NCBI RefSeq assembly: GCF_003473485.1
Contig: NC_053044.1
Coordinates: 2,616,501 to 2,680,500, forward strand
Reading direction: 5' to 3'
Source: Medicago truncatula
Lineage: Eukaryota; Streptophyta; Magnoliopsida; Fabales; Fabaceae
DNA: 64,000 nt
Shown piece by piece: positions 47,021 through 58,869 of this stretch. The notes under the pieces are model-generated. The model made no database searches, was not told where the DNA came from, and worked only from the letters and a program-made list of their open reading frames with translations. Position 1 is the first letter of the stretch, and every line of letters starts with the position of its first letter. The translations under genes and the position numbers were made by a program.

Positions 47021-47399
47021 CTACTGGTCCTGATCCTGCTGATGGTGCCTCCTCCTCGGCCTCTGGGCTCTCCTCCTGGTCAAAATCGGCGCGATCTGCT
47101 CCCTCATATGGGTCATGGCCTCAAACCACTGCTAAGGGGTCATGCTCATGACCTCCTCCTGGCCTAACTGCGCATCAGCGTAGGCAACAGCGCCACTAAC
47201 CATGTCATAGGTGTCAGGCGAGCTTCTCGCCTCATACCGCTCCCATTGGTCTGCAATGATCTGCTCTTCATTTGCAGGCCTCGGAAGATCTCCTGGAATA
47301 GGTGGCAAGATCTGAGGGTGAGACACCCTAGTGTACCATATGACATAGCCATCCGCCACCCGCCATGTATCCTCTCCTGCGTGTGAGTGCGGAGAAACA
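47021..47399 (-). pseudogene. Plant-mobile-domain (phosphatase-7-long-form-like) gene, C-terminal piece
   Basis: The minus frame reads VADGYVIWYTRVSHPQILPP, then PGDLPRPANEEQI and an Arg-rich end RRRAQRPRRRHHQQ. The Y..WY.R.SHP....P pattern followed by a basic tail is typical of plant-mobile-domain proteins annotated as phosphatase 7 long-form homologues. A TAG stop after EEVMSMTP interrupts the frame at 47132-47134. The 5' part is cut off at the junction with the duplicated segment at 47399. A pseudogene by both criteria. Confidence 0.65.
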
Positions 47400-47400
47400 G

Positions 47401-48795
47401 GTAAGAAATATGTTTTTGCAAGGAAAATACAACATCCAAATGCATTTTGCAATTATAGAATCCCTCAATTATCCATTTCACTACGCTTCAAAATCACACA
47501 ACCTATCCATGTTCTATCAAGGCAAACAACAGACAATAATAAAGTCAGAGACAGGTTTATCCTATCTATTCCAAACATATAGGTTTTTTACCGTCTAATT
47601 TAATTCCAGAAGAAATAATCAAACAGAACTTAAGAAGTTAAATAACCCTATAACTATTACCCTTTTCAATCCCATCTTTAGCAAAGCTCCAGACCACAAA
47701 AAGAACCCGAGCAATTCTGATTTTGAATAACCCTTCCATTGAAACAAACAAACACAGCCAACCTGAAAAAGAGACATTCCAACTATTACGTCATAAGGAG
47801 TACTTTGAGGCTTAAGGTGCAATTAAAATTACAAACACAATAGTGAGACATTATAAGGTAGAACTCGTATGGAAAGGATTTTCACTACCATCTCAGAAAC
47901 TATCAATCATATTCGGACCATTTTACCAATGTTATGAATTGTACAATGTGCTGCATGTGTTAAGAATTTAAAAATATTATTTACACAACAATATAATGAA
48001 TATATCTTTGAAGCAGAATTTTAAAACGCCTGCAAATGAAACACCAAAATATAAAAAATTCATTTTCAGATTAATCATTCAACAAGAAGAAACCGTTATC
48101 TTGTGAATTTCAATCCCACAAATATTATCAAAAAAGCAAGAGCTAAAACATAAAAACCATAATACGCTCCTTGTCAGTTTGAAATAGTGCATACTATTAA
48201 TGTTATCAAAATCGCGATTTAGATCCAGATCTTATACAAGATCATTTGCATCTCGAAAAATTGAAGTCAAGATTGTAAAAGTAAATTGTGTTTTTTGTGC
48301 AAGGAGGAAGTGTAGCCTCTCATTCTGTCTCTCTCAGTCACATGCAACAGTGCGGCCATTTTTCTGTAAATTGTGAGTCGTGACGCTCTGTCTCTCCCTT
48401 CTTATGATTCATTCAGTTTCTTTCCTCGCTTCCGTAATGCGTCACTAACACATCGCTCTACCAACACACCAGACATTAAATACTAAGCAGCTCGGAAATA
48501 AATGCAAGGCATAAATCATATTGGCATTTCAACTCAGCCAATCAGAAAACTAGACACCACTAAGCAGTAACAACAAACAAAAAAAAATCAATCATCATAT
48601 GCACAATTAAAAGATCAAATATTGCATCAAAACAGAAACCAAAATGTTTGCAATTATAATTACCCTCAAAACAAACATAGTGGGAATGGTAACCCTTAAT
48701 TGAACACTGAATGCACTATATGATAAATTAAGCACCAGCAAGGCATAAAGTTACCAAGAAATTAATAACATGTAAACTTCTTTAGAAAATTGATG
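47401..48795. repeat. Large duplicated segment, copy B
   Basis: Pairs with 39905-41276. It begins abruptly within the plant-mobile-domain piece at 47399. The ORF at 47619-47822 is identical in length to 40126-40329. Further weak similarity to the F-box 3 flank continues to about 49230 (tactatgagtcgtatatac). Confidence 0.88.
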
Positions 48796-49244
48796 ATAAG
48801 CATATGCAGCGTTCCTTCTTAATCTCAAAACCAGATAAGTAAAAATGAGGCATAGAATTGCATTTCAATCTCACCAATGGTGCAAGAACCTGATGCTCAC
48901 AAAAAACAGTGTTTGGTGATTTTAAATTTGCAAGGTCTAGAGAAATTATTAGCCAAAAAGTAGCATGATATGAAACAAGTTTAAATTAACCAACATATGC
49001 AAGAGAGTCAAACCATTGCAATACTAGAAACTAGCATTTCTAGAAGGTTAACTAATATTGAAAGAAAACCTGTTAAACAATAAGAAAAAAAGGATTCTAA
49101 AATCTAAGAAAATGAATCTTCTACTCCTATCTTTGTTGTCTCGTTCCATATAATTAAACCCAACCAAACTCATATTGTCCTAAGCAAACATGCAACTCAA
49201 CTGTACTATGAGTCGTATATACTTTTTATTTATTTATTTTATTT

Positions 49245-49530
49245 TATTTTTTAGAAACAGAAAATTTATTCTTGTCGAGTAAATGCAAGACACAAAAACC
49301 CTCGTGGCAGACAGAAAATTACAATAGGTACTGATATACCGGAAAAACCTACGACCCACTCCACCCCACAAAACCTCTCGGCCCAAACAACCCAGCTGAC
49401 AGTAAACCAAGAGCACCCTTCAGCAGAAAACCAGAAGGTGGCTGCCAAACACTGCAAACCAACAGCAGGACAAGCCCTCTTGGCCAAACCACCCAGATGG
49501 CAAAACATAAAAACACCCTGCAGAGTCTAG
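49245..49530 (-). mobile_element. LINE-like 3' end
   Basis: On the minus strand a Cys/Gly/Leu-rich unconserved tail ends at acaagaataaattttctg and an A/T-rich end, like the pieces at 26533 and 36735. Three overlapping frames are open; none has a domain. Confidence 0.4.
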
Positions 49531-49619
49531 TGGGTACCTCTTCTGCACTTGAGAACATTTGCAGAAGGTCTGCACTATAGCGTACCTCTTCTGCTGATGG
49601 GAGATTGCCACGAGTTTGG

Positions 49620-49987
49620 CTACCAACAACATGAGATTTCGCCTGTACGGATGATACCGTTGCAAGAGCCAACAATATCAAGTCTATCAAAATCGGTGAA
49701 AGGATAAGTGTGTTGACTTACATTGGTGGTTAAGTCGTTGGTGAAAGCAGAGTCTAGTGGGTAGCGTGAGTGCACTTGGCGAGTGGTTGACAGGGAAAGA
49801 TTTTCATGATGAATTTGTGATCGGAGATAAGAGAATTCCATGGCTTGCAGACACATCGAAGTTGAAAGAGGAGCTTTACCGGTAACCTACGTAGAATTTC
49901 TTGAATAAGGTCGAAAGGAAGAGTGGGCAGTGGCGGTGATGTCAGTGTTAGCTGGTTGTTGACAGCGGTAGATGTTTCCTCCATCAA
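49620..49987 (-). pseudogene. F-box protein N-terminal relic, member 5
   Basis: The minus frame from 49987 gives MMEETSTAVNN, then LPTLPFDLIQEILRRLPVKL and LFQLRCVCKPWNSLISDHKF, a good F-box at about residues 21-65. A stop follows after 77 codons. A shifted frame continues with YPLDSAFTNDL and DIVGSCNGIIRT, the start of an F-box-associated domain, then decays into repeats of acctcttctgc. It belongs to a different F-box subtype from members 1-4. Confidence 0.75.
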
Positions 49988-50351
49988 TCTGTAAACAAAG
50001 ATAGTTTTCAGCTAATTTAACGTGAGAGAACGATATATAATTTCCCTAATAACATGGTTCCGGGAGTATTGTGTGTAATTTCATTAATAATAAGAAGAAT
50101 ATGAGAAACACTTAATGAAGATTAATTTGATGATGATTCTCGTTTGTTCAAAGTTGATAAAACCAAGCTGGTGGGTTCAAAGGTTATTAATCTGAAAGAG
50201 ATAGATAGAATTGACAGGGGTGGCGGCTGGCTTGAAGAAGAAGAAAAGGAGAACTAGGGTTTAGTTTGAATGATTTGTTGTGATTAAAACAAAACAATAT
50301 AAATAGTGGCCGAGGGAGAAGTTAAATAAATAGTCTGGTCTGGCCCATCTT

Positions 50352-50961
50352 TTTTTTTTTTTTTTTTTGAGAGAAAGTGAATTATATCATTTCATTAAAA
50401 ATCAAATCAGTAATACATGCAGGAGTATCATCAAAGACCTGGAAGCTAGTACTAGATGTGGCTGCCCTAGCTAGTGTATGTGCAACCTCATTCGTTTGCC
50501 TCCTAATAAACTCGACATGAGAGTTTGTTAAATAAGTGTTAGAAAAGTAAATATTGTTGTCCATAATAGAGCCAAATTCGGTAGCATCTCCGCGGCCTTT
50601 GTTGAAATAATCAGCTACTCTTTTATAGTCAACTTCAAAATCAACAATTGTAAGTTGAAGTTCTTGTATCCACCGAATTGCGTGGTGTAGACCCAGGGCC
50701 TAAACATGGTTTTAGACCGGACATGATTCCCATCAGAATCTCGGATGCACATCCCAAAACCTACTTTATTGGAGTTGTTTGGAAAGGATGCATCAACATT
50801 GCATTTATATCTGCCAATACTCGGCTTCCTCCAACGAACATTCATGTCCCGATTATGTTGAGGGGCATTCAACGTGGAAACTGAACTATCGTGCCTTAAA
50901 AGAGGTTTATTGCGATTAGCACTACGCCAGCCTTCCAGAAGATGTTTTGCTCTTTCTGGCT
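50352..50961 (-). mobile_element. 5'-truncated LINE with RNase H and 11-bp target-site duplication
   Basis: tggcccatctt flanks it at 50341-50351 and 50962-50972. The minus strand reads RWRKPSIGRYKCNVDASFPN, then GFGMCIRDSDG and, after a frameshift, VEFIRRQTNEVAHTLARAA, a RNase H domain. A T run on the plus strand at 50352 is the poly(A) tail. Confidence 0.88.
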
Positions 50962-51002
50962 TGGCCCATCTTGTAAATTTATAAATCAGTTTTTTTTTTT
51001 TA

Positions 51003-51668
51003 ATTCTACTTTTTACCCAAACTGTTTTGCTCGTTTCCAAAGTAAATGTCTATATTGCCCCTACGTAAGTTAACTTGCGCTGCGTGAGTTAACTCACGCT
51101 AGTGTTAAATTTGCATGACTTAACTCACGCAACGTGAGTTAAGTCACGCCGCTGAAAATTCATACTAAACCCCAACCCAACGTGAGTTAACTCACGTTGG
51201 TTTTTTTATTTTTATTTAACTTCTTCAGTAGTGTTGTCATTTATAATGATATGCTTACTTTCAAATGAAGTGACATTTCTTTATTGGTATTTGTGCTATT
51301 CAACTTCAGAATATATGGCTAGAGGTATTTTATTATGGCTAGAGTTATTTTATTATGATAGGGTTGCTTCATGATATAATAAAAAATGTATAACCAATGT
51401 GTAAGGCTAGGTACTTTATTATGATAGGGTTGCTTCAGAATATATTAAAAAATGTACAACCAATGTGTAAGAGAAAGAATATTGCCGACACTCATAATGA
51501 AGCTTTGAAGGAAGCTAAATAAAAGTAAGAAAACCAGCGTGAGTACTCACACTGGAGTTCAGTGTGTGTTTTTCAGTGTGAGTTAACTCATACAACGTGA
51601 ATTAACATGCGTAGGGGTATTTTGATCATTTACTTTGGGAATAGGCAAAACTATTTGAGTAGAGACTA
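51003..51668. mobile_element. Non-autonomous Mutator-like element with palindrome arrays
   Basis: TIRs of about 55 bp: the left includes ttttgctcgtttccaaagta and ttgcccctacg; the right, reversed, includes ttttgcctattcccaaagta and tacccctacg. Next to the left TIR are four or five gcgtgagttaactcacgc-like palindromes (51074-51200), and next to the right TIR degenerate ones (51535-51605). The interior repeats tattatgatagggttgcttc twice. T runs on both sides prevent certain target-site calling. Confidence 0.75.
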
Positions 51669-53145
51669 GATTTTTTTTTTAGCATTCTATCTAACAAATA
51701 AAAACAATAACTATCAAAAACTTGATGGGACAGACAATGTTGAGGAAGGAGAAGTCACATAAGCTAAAATATTACCTTTCTATTTTGCTTCAATTTCCTA
51801 AGAAACAACACTACCCAGACCAGAAAACACATTTCACTCTGTGTGACTACCAACTTGGATGTCTTGCTTAGACACACTCAAAACACCTTAGGCTCAGCAA
51901 CATCACAAACGTCAATCCCATCATAGTATAAACATTCTCAACTGAATACAACTTCAAATGTCTGTCATTTTTCGTGAATCATAGATGATTCAATTTTGTA
52001 AAATAACACAACATTCTATCTGAACAAGAAAAAACTGAACGTTGGAAAGGATCCTGCTATAAATTACCATAGTGAGTAATATGAAGGAAAGAGAAGAACA
52101 TAGGAAGGGAGTAGCAAACAAAAGTTATATTGCAATTTGAAATGAATTAATTTTCATTTAACAGAAAATTTAAAGTCACAAATTGAAGTTACTTAGTCTG
52201 TTGTAATCATTGATTACATATCCACAAAAAATAAATTGATAAAATAGAAATAACATCAATCTAGCTATTCCAATTGAGTTATAAATGTTTACTGCTTACA
52301 TAATTAAAATCCTAAATCTAAAACATCAAGTAAGGATTTGAGAAGATGCAATTTGAAGCAACATTGAGATATAGATATATATGCACAAGCAATATACAGA
52401 ATCTTTGTTTAAATACCGCCTATCTATCATTTTCTGCAGATTTCAAACACCGTTTTATGTCTTAAAAATTTACAGATTCCGCAAGGAAAGTGACCAAATA
52501 ATAAACATACTGAAGTTTCCAACTTTTGGACTTGAATTCCTCATTGTGGAAGACAAAAAAATCTTGTACAAAGGGTCCTTAATTTGTTTTTATTGTATCT
52601 TTCTTATTATAAATCTGCGGAAATGAGATTTTGCTGAGCTCAATTAAATTAGGAAAAAGATGCAGTTTCTCTCATTAACTCTTAGTCATTAGTATGTACG
52701 TTGCAATGTTTGCTATAAGATGCACAAATTTCATACTGTTTTCCTCATATCTTGCACAAAACAATATGAATTGAACATAACTTTATCATGGATGTGGTAC
52801 TTAATGAAGGTTACGATCGCTTTGAGTGGTATCACGGTGGTCACTATGTCTATATAAAGAATTACCACGCCATAGGAACGTCAAAAGAACCGCTGGCAGA
52901 CATCAAAATTCTAATTATGATTTCGAAAATACAAGTAGTTACCCTCTAATGCAGTGCATGATTGTGAATTATATAAATGTAATACAATATTAGGGACCAA
53001 ACAACTCTAATAAACAGATAATACAAGTAAAAATAACACCAATTTCTCAAGCTTCAGATTTATGATCATTAATTAACAATAATCCATGAAGCCACTTATA
53101 ATCAGTGCAAAAACATAATAAAAAACATATAGGTTGTGGCTAAAT
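51669..53145. other. Intergenic, nothing recognised
   Basis: No gene or complete repeat was identified. Short ORFs (for example 52381-52626) lack domains. Confidence 0.4.
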
Positions 53146-53290
53146 TTAATGCTCAAGTGATATTAAGCTGTCAACGCTTGCTTCTAGGGCACATTGAAAT
53201 ATAGTAAACTTTAAAGTACCATTCTTTGAATCGTAAACAACCACATTCTTTTTCTGATTTTCTACATACTCCAGCAACACTTGGTCAAGC
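53146..53290 (-). pseudogene. F-box gene C-terminal scrap
   Basis: The minus strand gives DQVLLEYVENQKKNVVVYDS, then KNGTLKFTIFQ and VDSLISLEH before a stop. It aligns with the last 45 residues of the F-box genes here (DDQLLLQC, LVVYDSK.GT, ESLISP). The rest of the gene is absent or unrecognisable. Confidence 0.7.
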
Positions 53291-56200
53291 GATAAGACTT
53301 GGCAGGATCTGGGATGTTAGAGAAAGTGAACATTATGTTCTTGAGCCTGCAGTTACACTATGTTCTGATTCACGCACTCTGAAATCAAGTTTTGTTTTAG
53401 GCTCTATTATCGTATTTGGTTATTATTATATCATGTCAATAAAGTTGTGCCTTTTTAATTACTCAAATGTCTAAAAAATGGGTTCCCTCCTCCCTATGCT
53501 TTGGGAGAGTTTGTAATATTGCAGATATAATTAGCATCATAACTTGAATAATATTCACACTGATCCATTCAATGAGTTGATATAATTTTCCAAACACTTT
53601 ATGTAAACCATATATAATCTAGTGAGACCTGATGGATTAAACCATAATCTAGTAATAGTTTCTTTTTTTAATGTTTCATACTCATTAGAAACTTCCTTAC
53701 AATTGAACACCAGAGAGAATTTGAACATCTTAATTATTCTGCACCAAAAGCAGAACCATTCAATGCCCCTTCCTCAACTAAATATATGTAAATAAGAAAA
53801 CTCACGAAGAAAATAAGAGAACCATTTTTCAGGAAAATATCACCAAAGGAATCAAAACTTTACCACCAAAATTTTCTCTATTTTTCACAACATGATTTCA
53901 TGAATCTAAAGACAAGACCGGTTTCACCGCAATGCTTCTGAGACCATTAAGAATAATAATAAGACATCAAATCACATCTTACATAGGTCCTAGGCGATCA
54001 AGACCGGTTTCACCATTTTTTTGAGTGAAGGTAAGGAAGTTTTAGAATCGGTGTTGAGTTTTGTATTGGAGAAACTCTATTTGCAACCCATACATAGGTC
54101 CTAGGCGATCAAAAAATTCATCTTACATGCATCAGTGCCATTGCGATAAAAAAATTAGGAAAATACCTGGGACTCTCAAACACAAGGTGTGCAAAGACAT
54201 ATCAAAGCTTTCACCATAGTTAATAAATCTGCCGTGGGTATTTTTTGTGGGTGATCATTGAGCTTGGGTCCAATTTCCATCCCTAATCGGGACAAGGTAG
54301 GGATGGACCTTTCTACCTAAGGTATGAGTTACCGCATTCATTTGTCTTTAAAGAGTTTACAAAATATAAATTGCCACATCTTTTGCATTCATCGTTTGCC
54401 CGTGCCAAAATTTTGTTGCAACTTTCATTTGGTTGGTACCATACACGCAAGTTTCGACTTTTGCTTTTATTTAAACCCTAAACATTTAACTCCTCAACTC
54501 TTTAATCTCTTAAGTCAAACCACTTGAACTACCCAACCACTATTTGAACACCCATAAACATGTAGAATTACACATACACATAAATAGCAGCAATTTGACT
54601 ATTTCTATTGGAAATTCTAATTTGTATATAAAAATAAAATAAAAATTTTAGACAAAAAAAAAACCCAAAAACAAAAAAAAACAAAAAATTAATCACTAGC
54701 ACAAGACATGCTAGCGACAATCATCACACAATAATTAATAACAGTTCACAGGCTTAAACAAGTCATCACCCCTTAATAATATCAAAAACATATCTCAAGC
54801 TTTAGAATTAGACAATAAGATCAATCACAATTGTAATTAGAATAAGCACCATCACAAAGACTTCACATTATCTTGGACTCACAAGAAGAAATTGGCAATG
54901 ACGTATCAGCCTCCAAAGACTTCACATTATCAATTGTAATTAGAATAAGCACCATCTTTTTCTTATTCCACCACTTCTTCCAATCTTTAACTTTGTAAGG
55001 CCTATTTTTGTATTCAAGTGATCGTGTTTCTGCAGCACCTCTTTTTGGTGCTTTATTCCCTTCTGTATTTGAAGATTATTGCATAGGTGTATACATGCCT
55101 CAAAAGTGATAGCATTGTCTTGATCATGTTGGAAACATTTCTTCACATTTTACTATATAAATTCAAGGTGGGGAAAAAAGAACCCTTAAATAGAACTTGA
55201 AAGCCCAAAAGAAAATGAGTAAAGGATTAAGCAGGAGATCTAAATGTCCAATTGATCACAAAAACTTTCAAGAGACTCTTTCAACTTATTTCTTGACTCA
55301 GTTGACTTAACTTATTTATTTAGCATGAATAAAAATCACAGATACAAGGTCACTTTCATGTTAAGCTAAACCCACTCAACCTGCATAATTTTGCAGGTCA
55401 CTCTAAATAATGATCGTTTCATGTTTCTTTTATATAAGAGGCCATTCCTTTCCTTCCTTTCCTTTCTCCATTCCCACAAAAAAAAAATTAAACTAAACCA
55501 ACAGATTTCCTTTCCTTCCTTTCCCCATTCCCCACAAACAAGGCCAACTACATAGGAATAAAATAGAAGCTTTTAAATAGATATTGGATAAGAGAGTGAT
55601 TTCATCTAAGAAAATGAAAGCCATCAATATTTATATGGGCACAGAACGAACTCTTTACCTTGTACACAATTCAACCAAAACAAAATAATTAAAACAAACA
55701 CACAGACAATAGTAAAATAATGCACAAACAAGAATTCTTTCAGAACTGAAAACACGCAGAAATAGAACTGCAAAACCACCAGAATGCTGCAGCAAAGTAT
55801 AATCAAGGTATTGTTATAAAACTGATAAAGACAATAATGATAAGTGCAACAAAATAATAAAACCAATACGACATTTCCTACACAAGTTTTTTGCTAAATT
55901 ATAAAAGTATTAAACATTCTAATGATAAAAGTAGGATAGAGATTGAACGCAAGATATTCAGAAACAGAAAGTATTAAACATTCTAATTATGACAAGGATT
56001 GATTCCTCTGACTGCAATAAATTTACAAGGATGGCTGAAAACAGAGAGCCCAGCCCGAATTCATTGAAAAAACAAGGCATTCCTCCTACAGCTGAGGTTG
56101 AATAGACTCCGAAAAGACCTGCTGAAATAACAAGCCAAAATAACTTATTCATTGAAGAAATAAATCCAGAACATGACAACTAACAAGTTCAACAAATCTG

Positions 56201-56585
56201 AAAAATAAAATGTAAACAAACATACAATGTTAACAAAGTCAAGGCAAACAATAGTTAGAATCTAACCACTATTGTGTCTAGTCTAGCATTAAGAACAGGC
56301 ATGTAAGACATGAAAATATATCGATAACATAATACATACGTGCCATTTAAATTGCAAATCTAAAATAAATGCAGCCATCAAAAGATTATCATATAACTGC
56401 AATCCTACATGAAATAATAAAATCCAGAGTCAAATAAGGCATAATAGTTAATAATTTTATCTGTAACGAGTAATTACCAACACAACCTTATTCAATTTAT
56501 TACTACTATAATCAGCCAATACATCAGATTCTTGTATCAATACATATTCCAGTAGTCACTACTAATAGGATATAAATAATGTACA
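53291..56585. other. Intergenic with small local repeats
   Basis: No gene was recognised. There is a repeat of cataggtcctaggcgatcaa near 53985 and 54095, with gaccggtttcacc at 53917 and 54002; a duplicated piece (caaagacttcacattatc with aattgtaattagaataagca) near 54830-54955; and a duplicated CT-rich tract (tttccttccttt) at about 55448 and 55510. Confidence 0.45.
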
Positions 56586-57584
56586 TAAAAAAATGGCTTT
56601 GAAGTCAAACTCATAAACTGAGTGCTCATCTTTATCTTTTACTTTAGTTCTATATTCACATTCTGCAGTGCACAGGATGTAGACCGAGACTTATGTTTTG
56701 CACGGTTTAGCATAAGTTTTCCCTTCCAATAAGGATAACCGAAACAGTAAGAAAATTAAAACAGAATCAAACGTCCTTGTATATCACCAACAAAATCTTT
56801 CAACTGTGTCTTATGAATCAACATTAAACCCTTTAGAGTATTTCATCACTAATTTATCCCTACCACTTCAAATCAAGACTTCTCAAAAATAAAATAAAAT
56901 CAGTGTCAGTGTCATTCAGAATAAAATAACTGAAAACAAATCAAATACCCTCTTCCACCTGGAGGATCAAGTAATGAAAATGTGGGATATACATAACTAT
57001 AAGATAACTATCCATTTACAAATCAACACTTTGGTACATTGGTTATTTGCATATGTTATAGTCTAAAAAACAGTTCACACCATCAGTGGGAAAATTAACT
57101 AGGTTGAAAGTGAAGATCCAATTTGTCAAAAGGCTACATCTAGTACTATATAACTTATGTGGAGAATCATCGGCGGCATGAGATCATTCAACTGTGTCTC
57201 TTTTTCAGTATAGCGTGTCTTTTTGTTACAAGTTCTACAATAATTATCTTCTTTAAAAAAATTACATCACAATAGTGTTATATAACATATTCAGTTTGGT
57301 TCATAATGCAGTGTGCAAGATTTGAAGCAAACATTAAAACATTTGTGCAACACTAAGCAGACATTATTACATCTAATTCATAACGCAAATCTTAGAAAAA
57401 TCCAATGACAAACCATTTAATGTAATTCATGACTAACCAAAAAATAAAAAGCAATGTTCAACCTATAGATTCCATCAACCATTAATTAACAATGATCTAA
57501 CAAGTCACCAAAATCAGAGCAGGCATAACATATAAATAACACAAACAAAAACTAACCATATATATGTTGCAGTTGAATCAATGC
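56586..57584. repeat. 3' flank of F-box gene 4 (paralogous to 34654-36690)
   Basis: Reverse match to the F-box 2 flank. It lacks the LINE found at 35346-35848, giving the empty site tagttatgtatatcccac (reverse strand) near 56985. Confidence 0.7.
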
Positions 57585-58763
57585 TTAAGGTGATATGAGA
57601 CTCTCAATGTAGACTTCGGCATGTGTATGTTTATAGTTGTTTCGAAACACAGGAAAATTCAATGTGCCAGCTTTAGAATCATAAACAACCAACTTCATAT
57701 CGTCACATTCAGCCCAATCCTGATGACATTGTACCAATAGTTGGTCATCCTCTGAAATATATAAAGCTCTATCGGCTTCTAAATCCTGATCTTGCAGGTT
57801 AGGAATAGTGTACAATTTAGTCCAAGACTCTTGATTTCCATACTCCTTCATAATCCAAACATCCCAATATTCATCACTACTTGCAAAGACACACAAGCAA
57901 TCCCTCACCACACCCACGTCCCACGAATTATTTTCATTGTCGAAATCAGGTAGCCGAAGCTTTTGATACGACTCCTTCTCTAAATCAAGAGATATAATGA
58001 CATCATATGCAAACCAATTAACAGTGCCACTAACAAATAGTCCATGTCCAGAAATGGGGTTAGAATATGGAATGTCCTTTATTCTTCTCCAATAATCAGT
58101 CCCCAAAGTATTAACACTAATCACTTTTTTGAAAGAATGGGCAACAACCTTATAATTATCAATAAAATGATCATATCCAAAGCTTAGTAATGACCATTTG
58201 TGATTCCGCAAAGGAGGCAATAACTTAAACTTTCTAATGGAAGGGTTCCATAAGAAATAAGAACCATTATTGAGCTTACCACAAAATATGCCATCGCAAG
58301 AGCTCATCATCAGGTCGATGCAGTGATGTCCATTTGTGAGAGTATTAGGAATGTAAAGTTGTGTTTGTGTAACAACGGTAGAAGTAGAGAAAATTGAAGG
58401 GATTGGAGAATCGCACATAACTATGTCACGATCATAATAATAATCATAATCACAAGAATTTGTTAGCATGAGGTGGTGGCGCTTGGTTGACATACGAAGA
58501 TGCTTCTTTGCGAAATTAGGATCAGAAATAAGAGAATTGAAAAACTTACAAACGCATCGAAGCTGTACGAGTAATTTCACCGGAAGCCTACACAGAATCT
58601 CAGGCAGGAGATCAAAAGGAAGAGCTGGAAGCTCCGGCTCCGGTGGGCATGTTAGGGTTCCGGCGGCCAATCGCTGCCTCTGAGTGTTGGTTGTTTCCAC
58701 CACGAGTGAGTCAGAAGAATCGACGGCGTTTCGGTTGTCCTCACCTTCGTTTCCTTGCGCCAT
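57585..58763 (-). CDS. F-box protein with F-box-associated domain, member 4
   Basis: Single exon, 392 aa, starting MAQGNEGEDN. The F-box is at about 47-90 (LPALPFDLLPEILCRLPVKL, then VCKFFNSLISDPNF). Next come CDGIFCGKLNNGSYFLWNPS, IRKFKLLPPL, SFGYDHFIDNYKV, LGTDYWRRIKDIPY and VSGTVNWFAYDV, ending VYIESLISP. A probable SCF ubiquitin-ligase adaptor, closest by eye to member 3. A TIR element starts about 110 bp upstream of its ATG. Confidence 0.88.
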   Translation of the reverse strand: MAQGNEGEDNRNAVDSSDSLVVETTNTQRQRLAAGTLTCPPEPELPALPFDLLPEILCRLPVKLLVQLRCVCKFFNSLISDPNFAKKHLRMSTKRHHLMLTNSCDYDYYYDRDIVMCDSPIPSIFSTSTVVTQTQLYIPNTLTNGHHCIDLMMSSCDGIFCGKLNNGSYFLWNPSIRKFKLLPPLRNHKWSLLSFGYDHFIDNYKVVAHSFKKVISVNTLGTDYWRRIKDIPYSNPISGHGLFVSGTVNWFAYDVIISLDLEKESYQKLRLPDFDNENNSWDVGVVRDCLCVFASSDEYWDVWIMKEYGNQESWTKLYTIPNLQDQDLEADRALYISEDDQLLVQCHQDWAECDDMKLVVYDSKAGTLNFPVFRNNYKHTHAEVYIESLISP

Positions 58764-58869
58764 TTCTCTAACTCAAATGTAAAGTGAATTGTTTGCTCGC
58801 GAGAGAAATAAAGCAGAAACAGACGCTCCACCCTAGTTTCACGTATCTCGAATTTTTTTTGTAGATTTT

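Larger units (their letters stand above)
44065..47399. mobile_element. Large Mutator-like element with palindrome arrays, foldbacks and gene pieces (right end lost)
   Basis: The left end (tttggtttggctatgcc, aagtaaattacacaaatgtc) resembles the TIR of the 51003-51668 element. It leads into repeats of ctcggcagttaactgccgag at 44112-44205. Inside are an 81-aa ORF, two tandem foldbacks, a 115-aa minus ORF, a second palindrome array (46353-46470) and a C-terminal plant-mobile-domain piece. The right side is cut at 47399 by duplicated segment copy B. No transposase core was seen, so mobility is inferred only from structure. Confidence 0.5.

Noticed and set aside
49234-49690. Several overlapping minus-strand ORFs of 60-113 aa
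   Set aside because: Three frames are open over the same DNA, composition is that of a LINE tail and a decayed F-box, and no domain is seen.
55624-55866. Hydrophobic 80-aa minus-strand ORF
   Set aside because: Phe/Cys/Leu-rich translation of AT-rich DNA with no domain, paralogue or start context.
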